A stretch of 64,000 bases of DNA from Paenibacillus ihbetae (GTDB lineage Bacteria; Bacillota; Bacilli; Paenibacillales; Paenibacillaceae), in assembly GCF_002741055.1 (NCBI RefSeq), contig NZ_CP016809.1, forward strand, positions 434,001 to 498,000, given 5' to 3'. The notes beneath the pieces were generated by a model. That model had not been told where the DNA came from. It did not search any database and saw only the letters and a list, made by a program, of their open reading frames with translations. Positions within the stretch are counted from its first letter, which is position 1, and every line of letters starts with the position of its first letter. Both the position numbers and the translations under genes were made by a program. Positions 34,601 through 42,830 of this stretch are shown here, in pieces.

Positions 34601-36034
34601 TTATTTTACATTGTCGTTTCGCAACCCAATTCCGGCGATGAGCGCCGCGATCAGCGCTGCCGTCGTCACTAGGAACGCATCGGAATATGGGATGGCGTCC
34701 AGCATGTAAAAGGGATTAAGCGGGGCGGCAGCAGTTCGGCGCGACGAGAGCACCGCCCCGATAACGCCGGCACCCGATCCGGCACCAAGATAAAGCGCAC
34801 CTTGGTATATGCCGATTCCAACGCCCACCTCCTCTTTAGACAACGAACTGACCGCAGCGCTGTTAGCCGGAGAATTGGTCAGCGCGAATGCGATCCCTGC
34901 TCCGAGTACACCCACGGATACGATCGCTGGAGGAGATCCTGCCGCATGCGTTGACAAGAATAATGTGGAGACGCCCATCAAGCTGACACCGGCAAGGATC
35001 AGTCGTTTCGTCCCCACCCGATCCGATATCCGACCGATCCAAGGAGACAGGAGCGCAACCGCTGCCCCTCCCGGCAGCAGGACCAGCCCAGCCTCCCCCG
35101 GCGTAAGCCCGTTCGATTCTGCGACCAGGAGCGGAACGAACACGAGCACGGCAAAATAAGCGAACATTGAAAAGACAGAAACCAGGATGGAACAGACGTA
35201 ATACCGGTTTGCAAACAATGCCGGAGGAACGAACGGATTGTCTACGATGGTAATTCTCCGGATAAAACCGGCCAAGGCTAACAGCGAGCAGGCAAACGTG
35301 CTTAATGACGCTAAGGAACCGAACCCGGAGCTCTCTCCAAGTGTGACGCCTAGCAGAAGCATACCTGCAGAAAGCCCCAGCAGCACGCCGCCGAGCAGGT
35401 CAAACCTTCGGCCACCTGCTCCTTCCGGCGATGGTTCCAGCTTCGGCAGCGCAAACATCGAACCGACCATGATGAGCAGGGACAGACCAAGCGTAATCCA
35501 AAACAGGGATTGCCAGCCCAATGTTTGCCCGATCATGCCGCCGAAGATCGGGCCGCCGGCAGTTCCCACGCCGATGCATCCTGCCATGATGCCTAGAACC
35601 CCGCCGCGTTTGCCCGGCGGGAACACCTTCGAAACGGCGACAATGGACAAGACGGGAATGGCCGACATCCCCGCTCCCTGGACCATCCTTCCCGCAACCA
35701 GTACGATAAGATCCCTTGCGAGGGCACAAATCAAGCTTCCAAAGGCTAAAATAGTTACCGCAATCAGAAACAGCTTTCTCAGCTCCACAACATCGGACAT
35801 CCGTCCGTATAAGGGGACGCCGAAAGCCAGCATAAGCGCAACGCCGCTGACCACCCAGCTGACCTCGGCTTTGGAAGCACCGAATTGATCGATTAAGAGC
35901 GGCAGCACCGGATTCACCATGTCGACTGTAATGGCAGCCACGAGCACAGATATCGCGACTGTTGCGATAAAGAGACTTGCCCCGCCCTGTCTTGGTGTTG
36001 AAGCCAAAGCTTTTGTATTCGTATCATGAGTCAT
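34601..36034 (-). CDS. MFS drug exporter, 14-helix (DHA2) type
   Basis: A 477-residue proton-driven exporter with about 14 hydrophobic helices. MFS motif A is visible as GRMSDVVELRKLF in the first loop, and the antiporter motif C region as GIMAGCIGVGTAGGPIFGG. The overall pattern resembles TetA(L)/TetA(K), Lde and EmrB-type pumps; the drug specificity cannot be read. Its ribosome binding site AGGAGG (36043-36048, eight bases from the ATG at 36034) is inside one arm of a perfect 13-bp hairpin, a layout that can hold translation low until the hairpin is opened. It is a single gene with a strong terminator. Confidence 0.92.
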   Translation of the reverse strand: MTHDTNTKALASTPRQGGASLFIATVAISVLVAAITVDMVNPVLPLLIDQFGASKAEVSWVVSGVALMLAFGVPLYGRMSDVVELRKLFLIAVTILAFGSLICALARDLIVLVAGRMVQGAGMSAIPVLSIVAVSKVFPPGKRGGVLGIMAGCIGVGTAGGPIFGGMIGQTLGWQSLFWITLGLSLLIMVGSMFALPKLEPSPEGAGGRRFDLLGGVLLGLSAGMLLLGVTLGESSGFGSLASLSTFACSLLALAGFIRRITIVDNPFVPPALFANRYYVCSILVSVFSMFAYFAVLVFVPLLVAESNGLTPGEAGLVLLPGGAAVALLSPWIGRISDRVGTKRLILAGVSLMGVSTLFLSTHAAGSPPAIVSVGVLGAGIAFALTNSPANSAAVSSLSKEEVGVGIGIYQGALYLGAGSGAGVIGAVLSSRRTAAAPLNPFYMLDAIPYSDAFLVTTAALIAALIAGIGLRNDNVK

Positions 36035-36041
36035 TCTATAC

Positions 36042-36075
36042 GCCTCCTAAAAAATAAAATTCTTTTTTAGGAGGC
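36042..36075 (-). promoter_or_regulatory. Perfect hairpin that hides the exporter's ribosome binding site
   Basis: Arms 36042-36054 and 36063-36075 are perfectly complementary (13 bp, 8-base loop). In the minus-strand transcript the 3' arm contains AGGAGG of the exporter gene. The 5' arm contains the matching CCTCC. The element could work in RNA as a translation switch or in DNA as a dyad operator. Confidence 0.75.
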
Positions 36076-36162
36076 TGCATCCACTGCCTTCTTCACCGGT
36101 TCCTCACTCCATTTCATGATGAGATGCATCGATGGTCTCTCTTGGCAAACGTCAGCCAACGA

Positions 36163-36192
36163 TAAAAAAAGAGGCACCGACTCATCGGTACC
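36163..36192 (-). terminator. Terminator after the small CPFC gene
   Basis: Stem GGCACCGA/TCGGTACC with loop CTCA (36173-36192), followed on the minus strand by seven T residues. It lies 40 bp past the small gene's stop and supports that gene being real. Confidence 0.85.
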
Positions 36193-36231
36193 CCTTCCTG
36201 AAGCGTTTGATTCGCTGAAAATCACGCGTGA

Positions 36232-36393
36232 TCAGCGAGATTTGTCCGTCACGAAGGCAACAAGCTTCCGGGCACCGTATTCTTCAAAACCATAAACCAC
36301 GCGGCAAAATGGGCAGACGTATCCCGTTAACGTCAAATCGCCGGATTTTTTTACGGATTGGTCCAGGTAAGCGGATGCGAATACGGATCTCAT
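36232..36393 (-). CDS. Small protein (53 residues) with one CPFC motif
   Basis: A short reading frame starting at the ATG at 36393, preceded by GAGGAGG at a good distance, and followed by a clear terminator. The protein begins MRSVFASAYLDQSVKKSGD and has a TGYVCPFCRVVYGFEEYGARK segment in which the two Cys form a CxxC pair; it ends FVTDKSR. A single CxxC could bind metal as a dimer or be redox active. No family is recognised. It is followed on the right by other thiol proteins (a thioredoxin-like protein and a bacilliredoxin) but separated from them by a terminator. Reality as a gene is supported by signals, not by homology. Confidence 0.6.
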   Translation of the reverse strand: MRSVFASAYLDQSVKKSGDLTLTGYVCPFCRVVYGFEEYGARKLVAFVTDKSR

Positions 36394-36560
36394 GTTTGCT
36401 GCCTCCTCTCGTCAATGGATACGGACATTATATCTGATCCGCTCATGAAATACAATTCGGTCATAGTCAGGAAAAGGACGCCTCTAGGATGCGTGATTGT
36501 GTGGTCAACAGACGCCAAAGCACCCGGCAGTGACAAGGAATGTGTCTGGCTTCGACTAAA

Positions 36561-36594
36561 CAAAAAAAGTCGATGAGCATGCCGCTCATCGACT
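36561..36594 (-). terminator. Terminator after the thioredoxin-like gene
   Basis: Perfect 12-bp stem (AAGTCGATGAGC with GCTCATCGACTT) at 36568-36594, followed on the minus strand by TTTTTTTG. Confidence 0.93.
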
Positions 36595-36602
36595 TCAACC
36601 AT

Positions 36603-36938
36603 TCAGGTGGCATACGCCTCATAAATTCTGTCGATTTGTGTCCTTAAGGAATCAAACTGCACGAATCGGCCTTCCCTGATCAGCTCCTTGCCATTTACAA
36701 ACAAGAGCAGTGCAGGCACAGAGAATATCAGAAATTCGGAGGCAATGTCTCGGGCGGCTTCCGCATCGACCAAACCTAACCGGATTTGCGGATAATCCTC
36801 CAACAGCGATCTCAGCTTCGGCAGAACGGCATGGCACACGCTGCAATCCTGCCGGGAAATATACACAAAGCTTAACGGATGATCATGGATAAACGCATCA
36901 ATGGCTCTGACCGAGTTCAGCTCTTGCAGCTCTTTCAT
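36603..36938 (-). CDS. Thioredoxin-like protein
   Basis: A 111-residue thioredoxin-fold protein with the active pair Cys32 and Cys35 in SRQDCSVCHAV and the cis-Pro region FSVPALLLFVNGKE. The intervening CSVC differs from the CGPC of housekeeping thioredoxin, so its redox potential and partners are probably different. It lies 25 bp downstream of the bacilliredoxin gene, forming a two-gene thiol operon that ends in a strong terminator. It is cytoplasmic. Confidence 0.9.
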   Translation of the reverse strand: MKELQELNSVRAIDAFIHDHPLSFVYISRQDCSVCHAVLPKLRSLLEDYPQIRLGLVDAEAARDIASEFLIFSVPALLLFVNGKELIREGRFVQFDSLRTQIDRIYEAYAT

Positions 36939-36963
36939 TGCAGTTCCATCGGCTTTCGGTTCC

Positions 36964-37302
36964 TTAATCCAGGACCGCTTTGATATGCTCGGTCGTCACG
37001 GCCCAATGAGAGGCGGTCCAGTATTTCGCCTTGTCTTTAATGTAGATAATTTGCGGGGATTCATGCTTTTCATTCAGATCCTCGGCAATCTGATTCGATA
37101 CCGGCCGGGATTCGATCACCTTAACGAGCGTATAATCCACGTCGGCGTTCGGGGTATCTTTCAAGTACTGCTCATATTCTCTCAAAGCGTTCGCGCTCAC
37201 GGGACATGTTGTGCTGTGTTTAAGGATAACTTGTCCGCGTTCCGCCGACTTCTCCAATATGTTCTTCCATTCGTCCTGGGTCGTGATTTCTTTCCAATTC
37301 AT
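36964..37302 (-). CDS. ytxJ: Monothiol bacilliredoxin, YtxJ/BrxC type
   Basis: A 112-residue protein of the DUF2847/YtxJ family. The active site is Cys33 in HSTTCPVSANAL; YtxJ proteins carry TCPxS and act in removing bacillithiol from modified protein thiols. Bacillithiol is made mainly by Bacillota, which supports the taxonomic call. The gene is the first of a two-gene unit with the thioredoxin-like protein. The C-terminal part SPQIIYIKDKAKYWTASHW matches the family block around the cis-Pro. Confidence 0.93.
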   Translation of the reverse strand: MNWKEITTQDEWKNILEKSAERGQVILKHSTTCPVSANALREYEQYLKDTPNADVDYTLVKVIESRPVSNQIAEDLNEKHESPQIIYIKDKAKYWTASHWAVTTEHIKAVLD

Positions 37303-37522
37303 ATAGGTTCTTCTCCTTCTGCTATAAAAATAAACTCATGCCGCTCTCTTCGCAGCACGATGCGATCTGACATTACGAGTAATGATAGCGGAAAATGCCC
37401 CATACATCAAGTTGCAAAACGCTTCGCTCCCGAAGCTGCTCTTCGCATCCTTACCTAGCGTGCGTACCTATTCTCTCTTTTCGAAGCCAAATATATCCAT
37501 AAGGAATCGGATCGAGAGCACA

Positions 37523-37556
37523 AAGAACCAGGGCATACTTGCGCCGCCTGGTTCTC
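37523..37556 (-). terminator. Probable terminator after asd
   Basis: Stem AGAACCAGG/CCTGGTTCT with a 14-base loop (37525-37556), followed on the minus strand by TTTGTGC; the T run is short. Confidence 0.6.
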
Positions 37557-37571
37557 TGGGATCCGCCGTTA

Positions 37572-38657
37572 TTATTTAGCTTGAATATAGCCTTCTGCCT
37601 TCAGCAGCTCCGCGATCAGAACCGCACCGCCGGCTGCGCCGCGCAGCGTGTTATGAGACAGCCCTACGAATTTATAATCGTAGATGGTATCCTCACGCAG
37701 TCTTCCGACCGAAACGCCCATGCCGCGCTCGATATCGCGATCCAGGTTCGTCTGCGGTCTGTTCTCCTCTTCAAAATAGGTGATGAACTGCTCCGGGGCG
37801 CTTGGCAGGCGGAGCTCCTGTGGTCTGCCCTTATATTGCCGCCAGCGGCCGATGATTTCATCCTTCGACGGCTTATTCTCGAACGAAGCAAAGACGGTAG
37901 CCAAATGTCCGTCCGTAACGGGTACGCGGATACACTGGGTTGTAATGATTGGGGAAGCGGCTTTCACGATCTCCCCATTGTCAACGCGTCCCCAAATCCG
38001 CAGCGGCTCCTGCTCGCTCTTCTCTTCCTCGCCGCCGATGTACGGGATGACGTTATCGAGCATTTCCGGCCAATCGGTAAAGTTCTTGCCTGCACCGGAA
38101 ATGGCCTGGTACGTCGATGCCACCACTTGCGTCGGCTTGTAATCAAGCAGGGCATGGAGCGCCGGCACATAGCTCTGAATCGAGCAGTTCGGCTTCACGG
38201 CGATGAAGCCGGTCGAGGTTCCAAGGCGTTTGCGCTGCGCCGCAATCACTTCGATATGCTCCGGGTTAATTTCCGGAATCACCATAGGCACGTCCGGCGT
38301 CCAGCGGTGAGCCGAATTGTTGGAGATGACTGGCGTGCCCGTTTTGGCGTATGCTTCTTCGAGCGCTTGGATTTCATTTTTCTTCATATCTACGGCACAG
38401 AAGACAAAGTCCACCTGATCGGCAACCTGCTCCACCTGCGAAGCATCCTGGACGACGATCGGCTTCACATCCTCCGGAATCGGAGTGGCCAGCTTCCATC
38501 TTCCCTGCACGGATTCCTCATACGTTTTCCCTGCCGAGTTGCTGCTTGCTGCAATGACCGTTACTTGAAACCAAGGGTGACCATCCAGCAGCTGGATGAA
38601 GCGCTGACCGACCATTCCTGTTCCGCCAACAATACCAACTTTAAGTTTTTGTGACAT
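37572..38657 (-). CDS. asd: Aspartate-semialdehyde dehydrogenase
   Basis: A 361-residue NADP-dependent enzyme that turns aspartyl phosphate into aspartate semialdehyde, the branch point for lysine, threonine, methionine and diaminopimelate. The nucleotide-binding motif VGIVGGTGMVGQRF is at the N-terminus and the catalytic Cys is in VKPNCSIQSY. The KPNCSIQ form and overall pattern look like the archaeal/fungal-type enzyme rather than the usual bacterial one. The ribosome binding region (AAAGGA) is about 12 bases from the ATG. A T-box leader ends 160 bp upstream on the same strand, and metE is further upstream. Confidence 0.95.
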   Translation of the reverse strand: MSQKLKVGIVGGTGMVGQRFIQLLDGHPWFQVTVIAASSNSAGKTYEESVQGRWKLATPIPEDVKPIVVQDASQVEQVADQVDFVFCAVDMKKNEIQALEEAYAKTGTPVISNNSAHRWTPDVPMVIPEINPEHIEVIAAQRKRLGTSTGFIAVKPNCSIQSYVPALHALLDYKPTQVVASTYQAISGAGKNFTDWPEMLDNVIPYIGGEEEKSEQEPLRIWGRVDNGEIVKAASPIITTQCIRVPVTDGHLATVFASFENKPSKDEIIGRWRQYKGRPQELRLPSAPEQFITYFEEENRPQTNLDRDIERGMGVSVGRLREDTIYDYKFVGLSHNTLRGAAGGAVLIAELLKAEGYIQAK

Positions 38658-38822
38658 GTGTACTTCAAATCCTTTCGTAATGGCATCTTTGATTCGCGTG
38701 CACGGACCAGCTTCCGGTAGCGAAGGAGGTCATGCAGTAAGCTTTTCTCTAGATTACTATTCAAACCGTCTGAAATGGTGCACGTTTCTTACAGGTATTC
38801 CATCCATCCTGCCGGCACAAAT

Positions 38823-39160
38823 AAAAAAATCCCACCCCCAAGACCGAAGTCTAAAGGGACAAGATTGAGTTCTCGTGGTACCACCCCAGATTTGCCGGCA
38901 TGTCGCCATACCAGCCTCATCGAGTACGGCATGCTTCCTGCATGCATATACTCTAGCTCTGTAACAGGAGCGCCTGTCACACCATCCCCTTTAAGAGGTT
39001 GTTCAAAAAGTCGTCGAACCGACTTTTTCAACTCGCACTTTAACCTTAGTTCCGATGTGCTGCTCAGAGGCTTTATTCAATAAGGAATTCTTTACTCCTT
39101 CCCAGCTGCCGGAGCTCTCTGCACAAAGAATTCAATATTTACTCATCTCTTCATCGCATT
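38823..39160 (-). ncRNA. T-box riboswitch leader upstream of asd
   Basis: On the minus strand the T-box element GGGGTGGTACCACGAG (38873-38888) is followed by a stem with a TTCG loop and then seven T residues (terminator, 38822-38860). Upstream, Stem I shows AGAGA...GCTGGGA and the AGTA/GAA pair of the loop E motif, flanked by complementary arms GAATTCTTT and AAAGAATTC. An internal hairpin (TTCAAAAAGTCG type) is at 39002-39032. TGGT suggests a tRNA with an A before CCA. The specifier codon is not certain: after GAA the sequence is TAAAGC, so AAA (Lys) is the only simple sense reading. A TATAAT (39168-39173) marks the likely promoter. Confidence 0.85.
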
Positions 39161-39239
39161 TAATAAGATTATAATACATAAATCGGGATCTGGGGAATCC
39201 AATTTTTAAAAATTTTTATCAAGCTGATGTTCAAGCCCT

Positions 39240-41528
39240 TTACACCGTTAGCGTATACTTTCCGCGTGCGATCCGGGTGGCCTCCACCATGTTGCGCAAT
39301 GACTCGACCGTTTCCTCGATTCCTCTCGTTTTCAGGCCGCAATCCGGATTAATCCAGAACAGCTTCGGATCCAACACGCGCAGGGCACGCTCAATCATAT
39401 TTGTCATTTCCTCTACCTTCGGAACCCGCGGACTATGGATATCGTATACCCCCAGGCCGATGCCGAGCTTGTAAGTGTTCTCCTCGAAGCTGTGGATTAA
39501 TTCCCCATGGCTGCGCGACGTTTCAATCGAGATGACGTCCGCGTCCATCGCTTCAATCGAATCGATCATGTCATGGAACTCGCAATAACACATATGGGTG
39601 TGGATTTGCGTGGTCTCCTGGACCGTGCATGTCGTCATGCGGAATGCTGCTACCGCCCAGGACAAGTATTCAGCCTGCTCCTCCACCTTGAGCGGAAGTC
39701 CTTCGCGAACCGCCGGCTCATCCACCTGGATCATCCCGATGCCGGCTCGTTCGAGCGACTCTACCTCTTGACGGAGAGCATAAGCCAGCTGATACGCGAT
39801 ATGCTCGCGCGGGATGTCCTCCCGGACAAACGACCAATTCATAATCGTAATCGGTCCGGTCAGCATGCCCTTCACCGGCCGTATCGTCTGCGACTGAGCA
39901 TATATCGTCTCTTTGACCGTCATCGGCTGCTCAAAGGCAACATCTCCGAAAATGATCGGCGGCTTCACGCAGCGGGATCCATACGACTGTACCCATCCAA
40001 ATTGGGTAAAGGCGAATCCGGCAAGCTTCTCCCCGAAAAATTCGACCATATCCGTACGCTCGAATTCACCGTGCACAAGAACATCCAGTCCGATCTCCTC
40101 CTGCAGCTTGATCCAAATGTCGATCTGCTCCCGGATGAAGGCCTCGTATCGCTCCTCGGACCATTCGCCTTTGCGCCACTGCTGCCTTGCTTTACGCACC
40201 TCCGCTGACTGCGGGAAGCTGCCGATCGTCGTCGTCGGCAGAATCGGCAGCCGCCATTTCTTCTGCTGCGCGATGTGTCTCTGCTCAAACGGATGCTTTC
40301 GCTGCGGCTCCTTCGAGCGAAGCTCGGTGACGGCCTGCTGCACGTCCTGCCGATTGCGGGCATCGGACATCTTCAAGGCTTCAAGATCATGATCACATTG
40401 GGCCAGTTCATCTCGAATGGACTCGGTGCCAGAAGACAGCGCTCTGGACAGAAGCTTGAGCTCGTCCAGCTTCTCGTCCGCGAAGGCAAGGGCATGCTGC
40501 AGTTCCGGCGGGAGCTTGGTCTCGCGCTTTGCGGTCACCGGCACATGAAGCAGGCTGCATGAGGTCTGCACGATAAGCCTTTCGGGCGCCACAGCATACG
40601 TAAGCTCCTGCAGCAGGCCGAGCTTGTCACGAAGCGGCGCTTTCCAGATACCGCGGCCGTCAATGATCCCGGCACCGAGTATTTTATTCTTCGGGAAACC
40701 GAAGGCTCGAATGGAAGCGATATTTCCTTTCAAGCCATGCACAAAATCAAGACCGATGCCTTGAACCGGCAAGCTCACGATATCCTGGTAATTCTCCACC
40801 GACTCAAAATAGGTCTGCAGCATAATATTCAGTCCGGGTACGGATGCCGCAATCGTCTCATAAACGGTCTTCAACCGCTTGTTATCCGCAGCATCCAATT
40901 TTGTAACCAGTACCGGCTCATCCAGCTGTACCCATTTCACTCCTTCTTGTTCGAGCTCCCGAAGAATATGTACATATAATGGCAGCAAGCGTCCGAGCCA
41001 TGCGTCCGTCTCGCTCTCGGCGTAGCCCTTTGACAGCTTCAGGAAGGTCAGCGGCCCGACGATCACCGGCTTTCCTTCAATCCCGAGCTTCTCCTTTGCT
41101 TCGCGATAAGCGGCCAGCGGCTTATTTTCGGTGATGACAGGAACCGCTCCTTCGAGCTCCGGCACAATATAATGATAGTTCGTATTGAACCACTTGGTCA
41201 TTTCACTGGCCGCGGCATCCTTGGTTCCCCGGGCAACCCCATAATATACGGAGAGTGGTACGGTGCCTCCTTCATATCGGAAACGCTTGGGAATGATGCC
41301 GAACATGGCGGCCGTATCCAGCATGTGATCATAATAACTGAAATCATTCACGGGAATGAGATCGATCCCCTTCTCCCGCTGCTTGAGCAAGTGCCCCAGC
41401 CGGATTTCCTCTAATCTGCTCTGGAATGACGGCTCATCCAGCTTGCCCGACCAGAAAGCCTCGAGCGCTTTTTTCCATTCCCGGTCCGCACCAATTCGCG
41501 GGTATCCCAAACTACTGCTAATTGTCAT
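39240..41528 (-). CDS. metE: Cobalamin-independent methionine synthase
   Basis: A 762-residue enzyme that transfers a methyl group from 5-methyltetrahydropteroyl-triglutamate to homocysteine. The N-terminus MTISSSLGYPRIG and the C-terminal zinc-site blocks THMCYCEFHD and NPDCGLKTRG are typical. I start at the ATG at 41528 with AAGGGG about 10 bases upstream. The leader region carries two inverted-repeat boxes with TATAG/CTATA arms, like LysR-type methionine regulators. A LysR gene is only 1.3 kb away. The T-box and asd lie downstream on the same strand. Confidence 0.97.
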   Translation of the reverse strand: MTISSSLGYPRIGADREWKKALEAFWSGKLDEPSFQSRLEEIRLGHLLKQREKGIDLIPVNDFSYYDHMLDTAAMFGIIPKRFRYEGGTVPLSVYYGVARGTKDAAASEMTKWFNTNYHYIVPELEGAVPVITENKPLAAYREAKEKLGIEGKPVIVGPLTFLKLSKGYAESETDAWLGRLLPLYVHILRELEQEGVKWVQLDEPVLVTKLDAADNKRLKTVYETIAASVPGLNIMLQTYFESVENYQDIVSLPVQGIGLDFVHGLKGNIASIRAFGFPKNKILGAGIIDGRGIWKAPLRDKLGLLQELTYAVAPERLIVQTSCSLLHVPVTAKRETKLPPELQHALAFADEKLDELKLLSRALSSGTESIRDELAQCDHDLEALKMSDARNRQDVQQAVTELRSKEPQRKHPFEQRHIAQQKKWRLPILPTTTIGSFPQSAEVRKARQQWRKGEWSEERYEAFIREQIDIWIKLQEEIGLDVLVHGEFERTDMVEFFGEKLAGFAFTQFGWVQSYGSRCVKPPIIFGDVAFEQPMTVKETIYAQSQTIRPVKGMLTGPITIMNWSFVREDIPREHIAYQLAYALRQEVESLERAGIGMIQVDEPAVREGLPLKVEEQAEYLSWAVAAFRMTTCTVQETTQIHTHMCYCEFHDMIDSIEAMDADVISIETSRSHGELIHSFEENTYKLGIGLGVYDIHSPRVPKVEEMTNMIERALRVLDPKLFWINPDCGLKTRGIEETVESLRNMVEATRIARGKYTLTV

Positions 41529-41596
41529 TCTCGTAACACCCCTTACACACATATTTGGATTACATGTAAGATATCACGGATCCCTTTGCGAGCAGT

Positions 41597-41636
41597 AACC
41601 GTTTTAAACTATATCTAGTTATAGCCAAAAGCTATA
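41597..41636 (-). promoter_or_regulatory. LysR/MtaR-like boxes upstream of metE
   Basis: Box 1 (41620-41636) reads TATAGCCAAAAGCTATA: perfect TATAG/CTATA arms in a 17-bp frame. Box 2 (41597-41613, minus strand) reads TATAGTTTAAAACGGTT. From memory, the methionine regulator MtaR of streptococci uses TATAGTTT-n-AAACTATA; box 2 keeps 13 of 16 defined positions and box 1 keeps 12. The regulator here is not proven. Confidence 0.55.
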
Positions 41637-41663
41637 ACAGACACCTTGATCTTTTGCCGCACA

Positions 41664-41708
41664 ATAAAAAAACCTCCTGACTACTTCTGATGCAGTCAGG
41701 AGGTTTTA
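41664..41708. terminator. Bidirectional terminator after the EamA gene
   Basis: Arms AAACCTCCTGACT (41670-41682) and AGTCAGGAGGTTT (41694-41706) are perfect. The minus strand has TTTTTTTATT after the stem. It protects the metE promoter from read-through. Confidence 0.93.
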
Positions 41709-41736
41709 GAAATTCGGGAAGGACCGAAAGCGGTGA

Positions 41737-42753
41737 TCAGGATCCTTGTCCGCAGGAACGCTGCGATGCCAATGCCGCTTGATCAGCCCGAATCGGCTTC
41801 TTCCGGTTCACGAGCGCGATGCTGATACATATCATCAGCAGCCCGAAGAGCAGGGTCAGCGTTACCGATTCATCCAGCATGAAGATGCTAAAGACGCTGG
41901 CGATAACCGGAATCGCAAACGTATAAGACCCGACCGTGCTTGCTTCCCCGCTGTCCAGCAATTTAAAGTACACCCACCAGCCGGCGGCTATGACGAACAC
42001 GGAGATAAACATCAGGGTACCGACAAATGCCGGCGTCCAGTGGATATCCCCCCAGCTTTCGGCTGCCGATCCGGTCACCATCAGAAACACGCCGCCGATG
42101 AGCATTTGCATCGTTACGGCCCATAGAGAATCCAGCTGCGCGCTTTTTTTCTTCATGTAGATGCTGCCGATCGCCCAGCAGAGAGCCGACAGAATGGCGA
42201 GCAGAATGCCGATCGGGGAGATATGTCCCTGCAATCCGCCAATGCTGATCTCGGCGACGCCTCCGAAGCCAAGGATGAGCCCGAGGACCTTGAGCCAGGT
42301 CATGCTTTCACCCAGCCACATCCACGAGAACAATCCAAGCAGCACCGGCTGCAAAAAAACAATCGTCGAAAACAGGCCGGCGGGCAGATAGCCGATGCCC
42401 ACGGTCTGCAGTCCGTAATATCCAATAATGTTGAATAGGGCCAGCACGAGGTACGCTCCCTTGTTCTGCTTCCAGTTCAGTCTGGACGCGTTCCGCAGCG
42501 AAATCAAGAGCAGCAGCAGCCCCCCGATCAACGTCCGCAGCCCTGAAAACAACAGGGGCGGGACATCGGTGAGCGCCAGCTTGGTGAGCGGCCAATTGAT
42601 TCCCCACACCGCGACCAGAAAAAGGACAAGCCCCAGCGTAGCTTTCGGTGATAATCGTTGGTGCAATGGGTTCCCCTCCAATCCTGATGCCGTTTGGATG
42701 GCATCTTTGTTTCTTGAAGCCTGTTGATCATCAACGTCCCAGGACTTCGTCAT
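41737..42753 (-). CDS. EamA/DMT-family transporter
   Basis: A membrane protein with about ten helices in two EamA repeats, probably exporting a metabolite or amino-acid-like compound. The ATG at 42753 has AGAAGG five bases upstream, giving 338 residues with a hydrophilic N-terminal extension; a TTG at 42666 behind GGAGGGG would give 309 residues, closer to the usual length, so the start is open. Family blocks include WGINWPLTKLAL and LQPVLLGLFSWMWLGE. It is transcribed away from a LysR gene that probably controls it. Confidence 0.88.
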   Translation of the reverse strand: MTKSWDVDDQQASRNKDAIQTASGLEGNPLHQRLSPKATLGLVLFLVAVWGINWPLTKLALTDVPPLLFSGLRTLIGGLLLLLISLRNASRLNWKQNKGAYLVLALFNIIGYYGLQTVGIGYLPAGLFSTIVFLQPVLLGLFSWMWLGESMTWLKVLGLILGFGGVAEISIGGLQGHISPIGILLAILSALCWAIGSIYMKKKSAQLDSLWAVTMQMLIGGVFLMVTGSAAESWGDIHWTPAFVGTLMFISVFVIAAGWWVYFKLLDSGEASTVGSYTFAIPVIASVFSIFMLDESVTLTLLFGLLMICISIALVNRKKPIRADQAALASQRSCGQGS

Positions 42754-42830
42754 TACCGCCTTCTTAGGGTATACTGTAATAGGTTATAAATAAAATGAAT
42801 CTTTTTAATAGAGGAGATAACTATAAAGTT

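Noticed and set aside
38561..38764. A 67-residue frame beginning in the asd leader and overlapping asd in another frame
   Set aside because: No ribosome binding site and no similarity; overlap with a certain gene makes it a chance frame. A regulatory leader peptide cannot be excluded but nothing supports it.
41553..41660. A SAM riboswitch in front of metE
   Set aside because: The gap of about 110 bp between the terminator and start codon is too short and lacks the conserved SAM-I core; the inverted repeats fit protein-binding boxes better.
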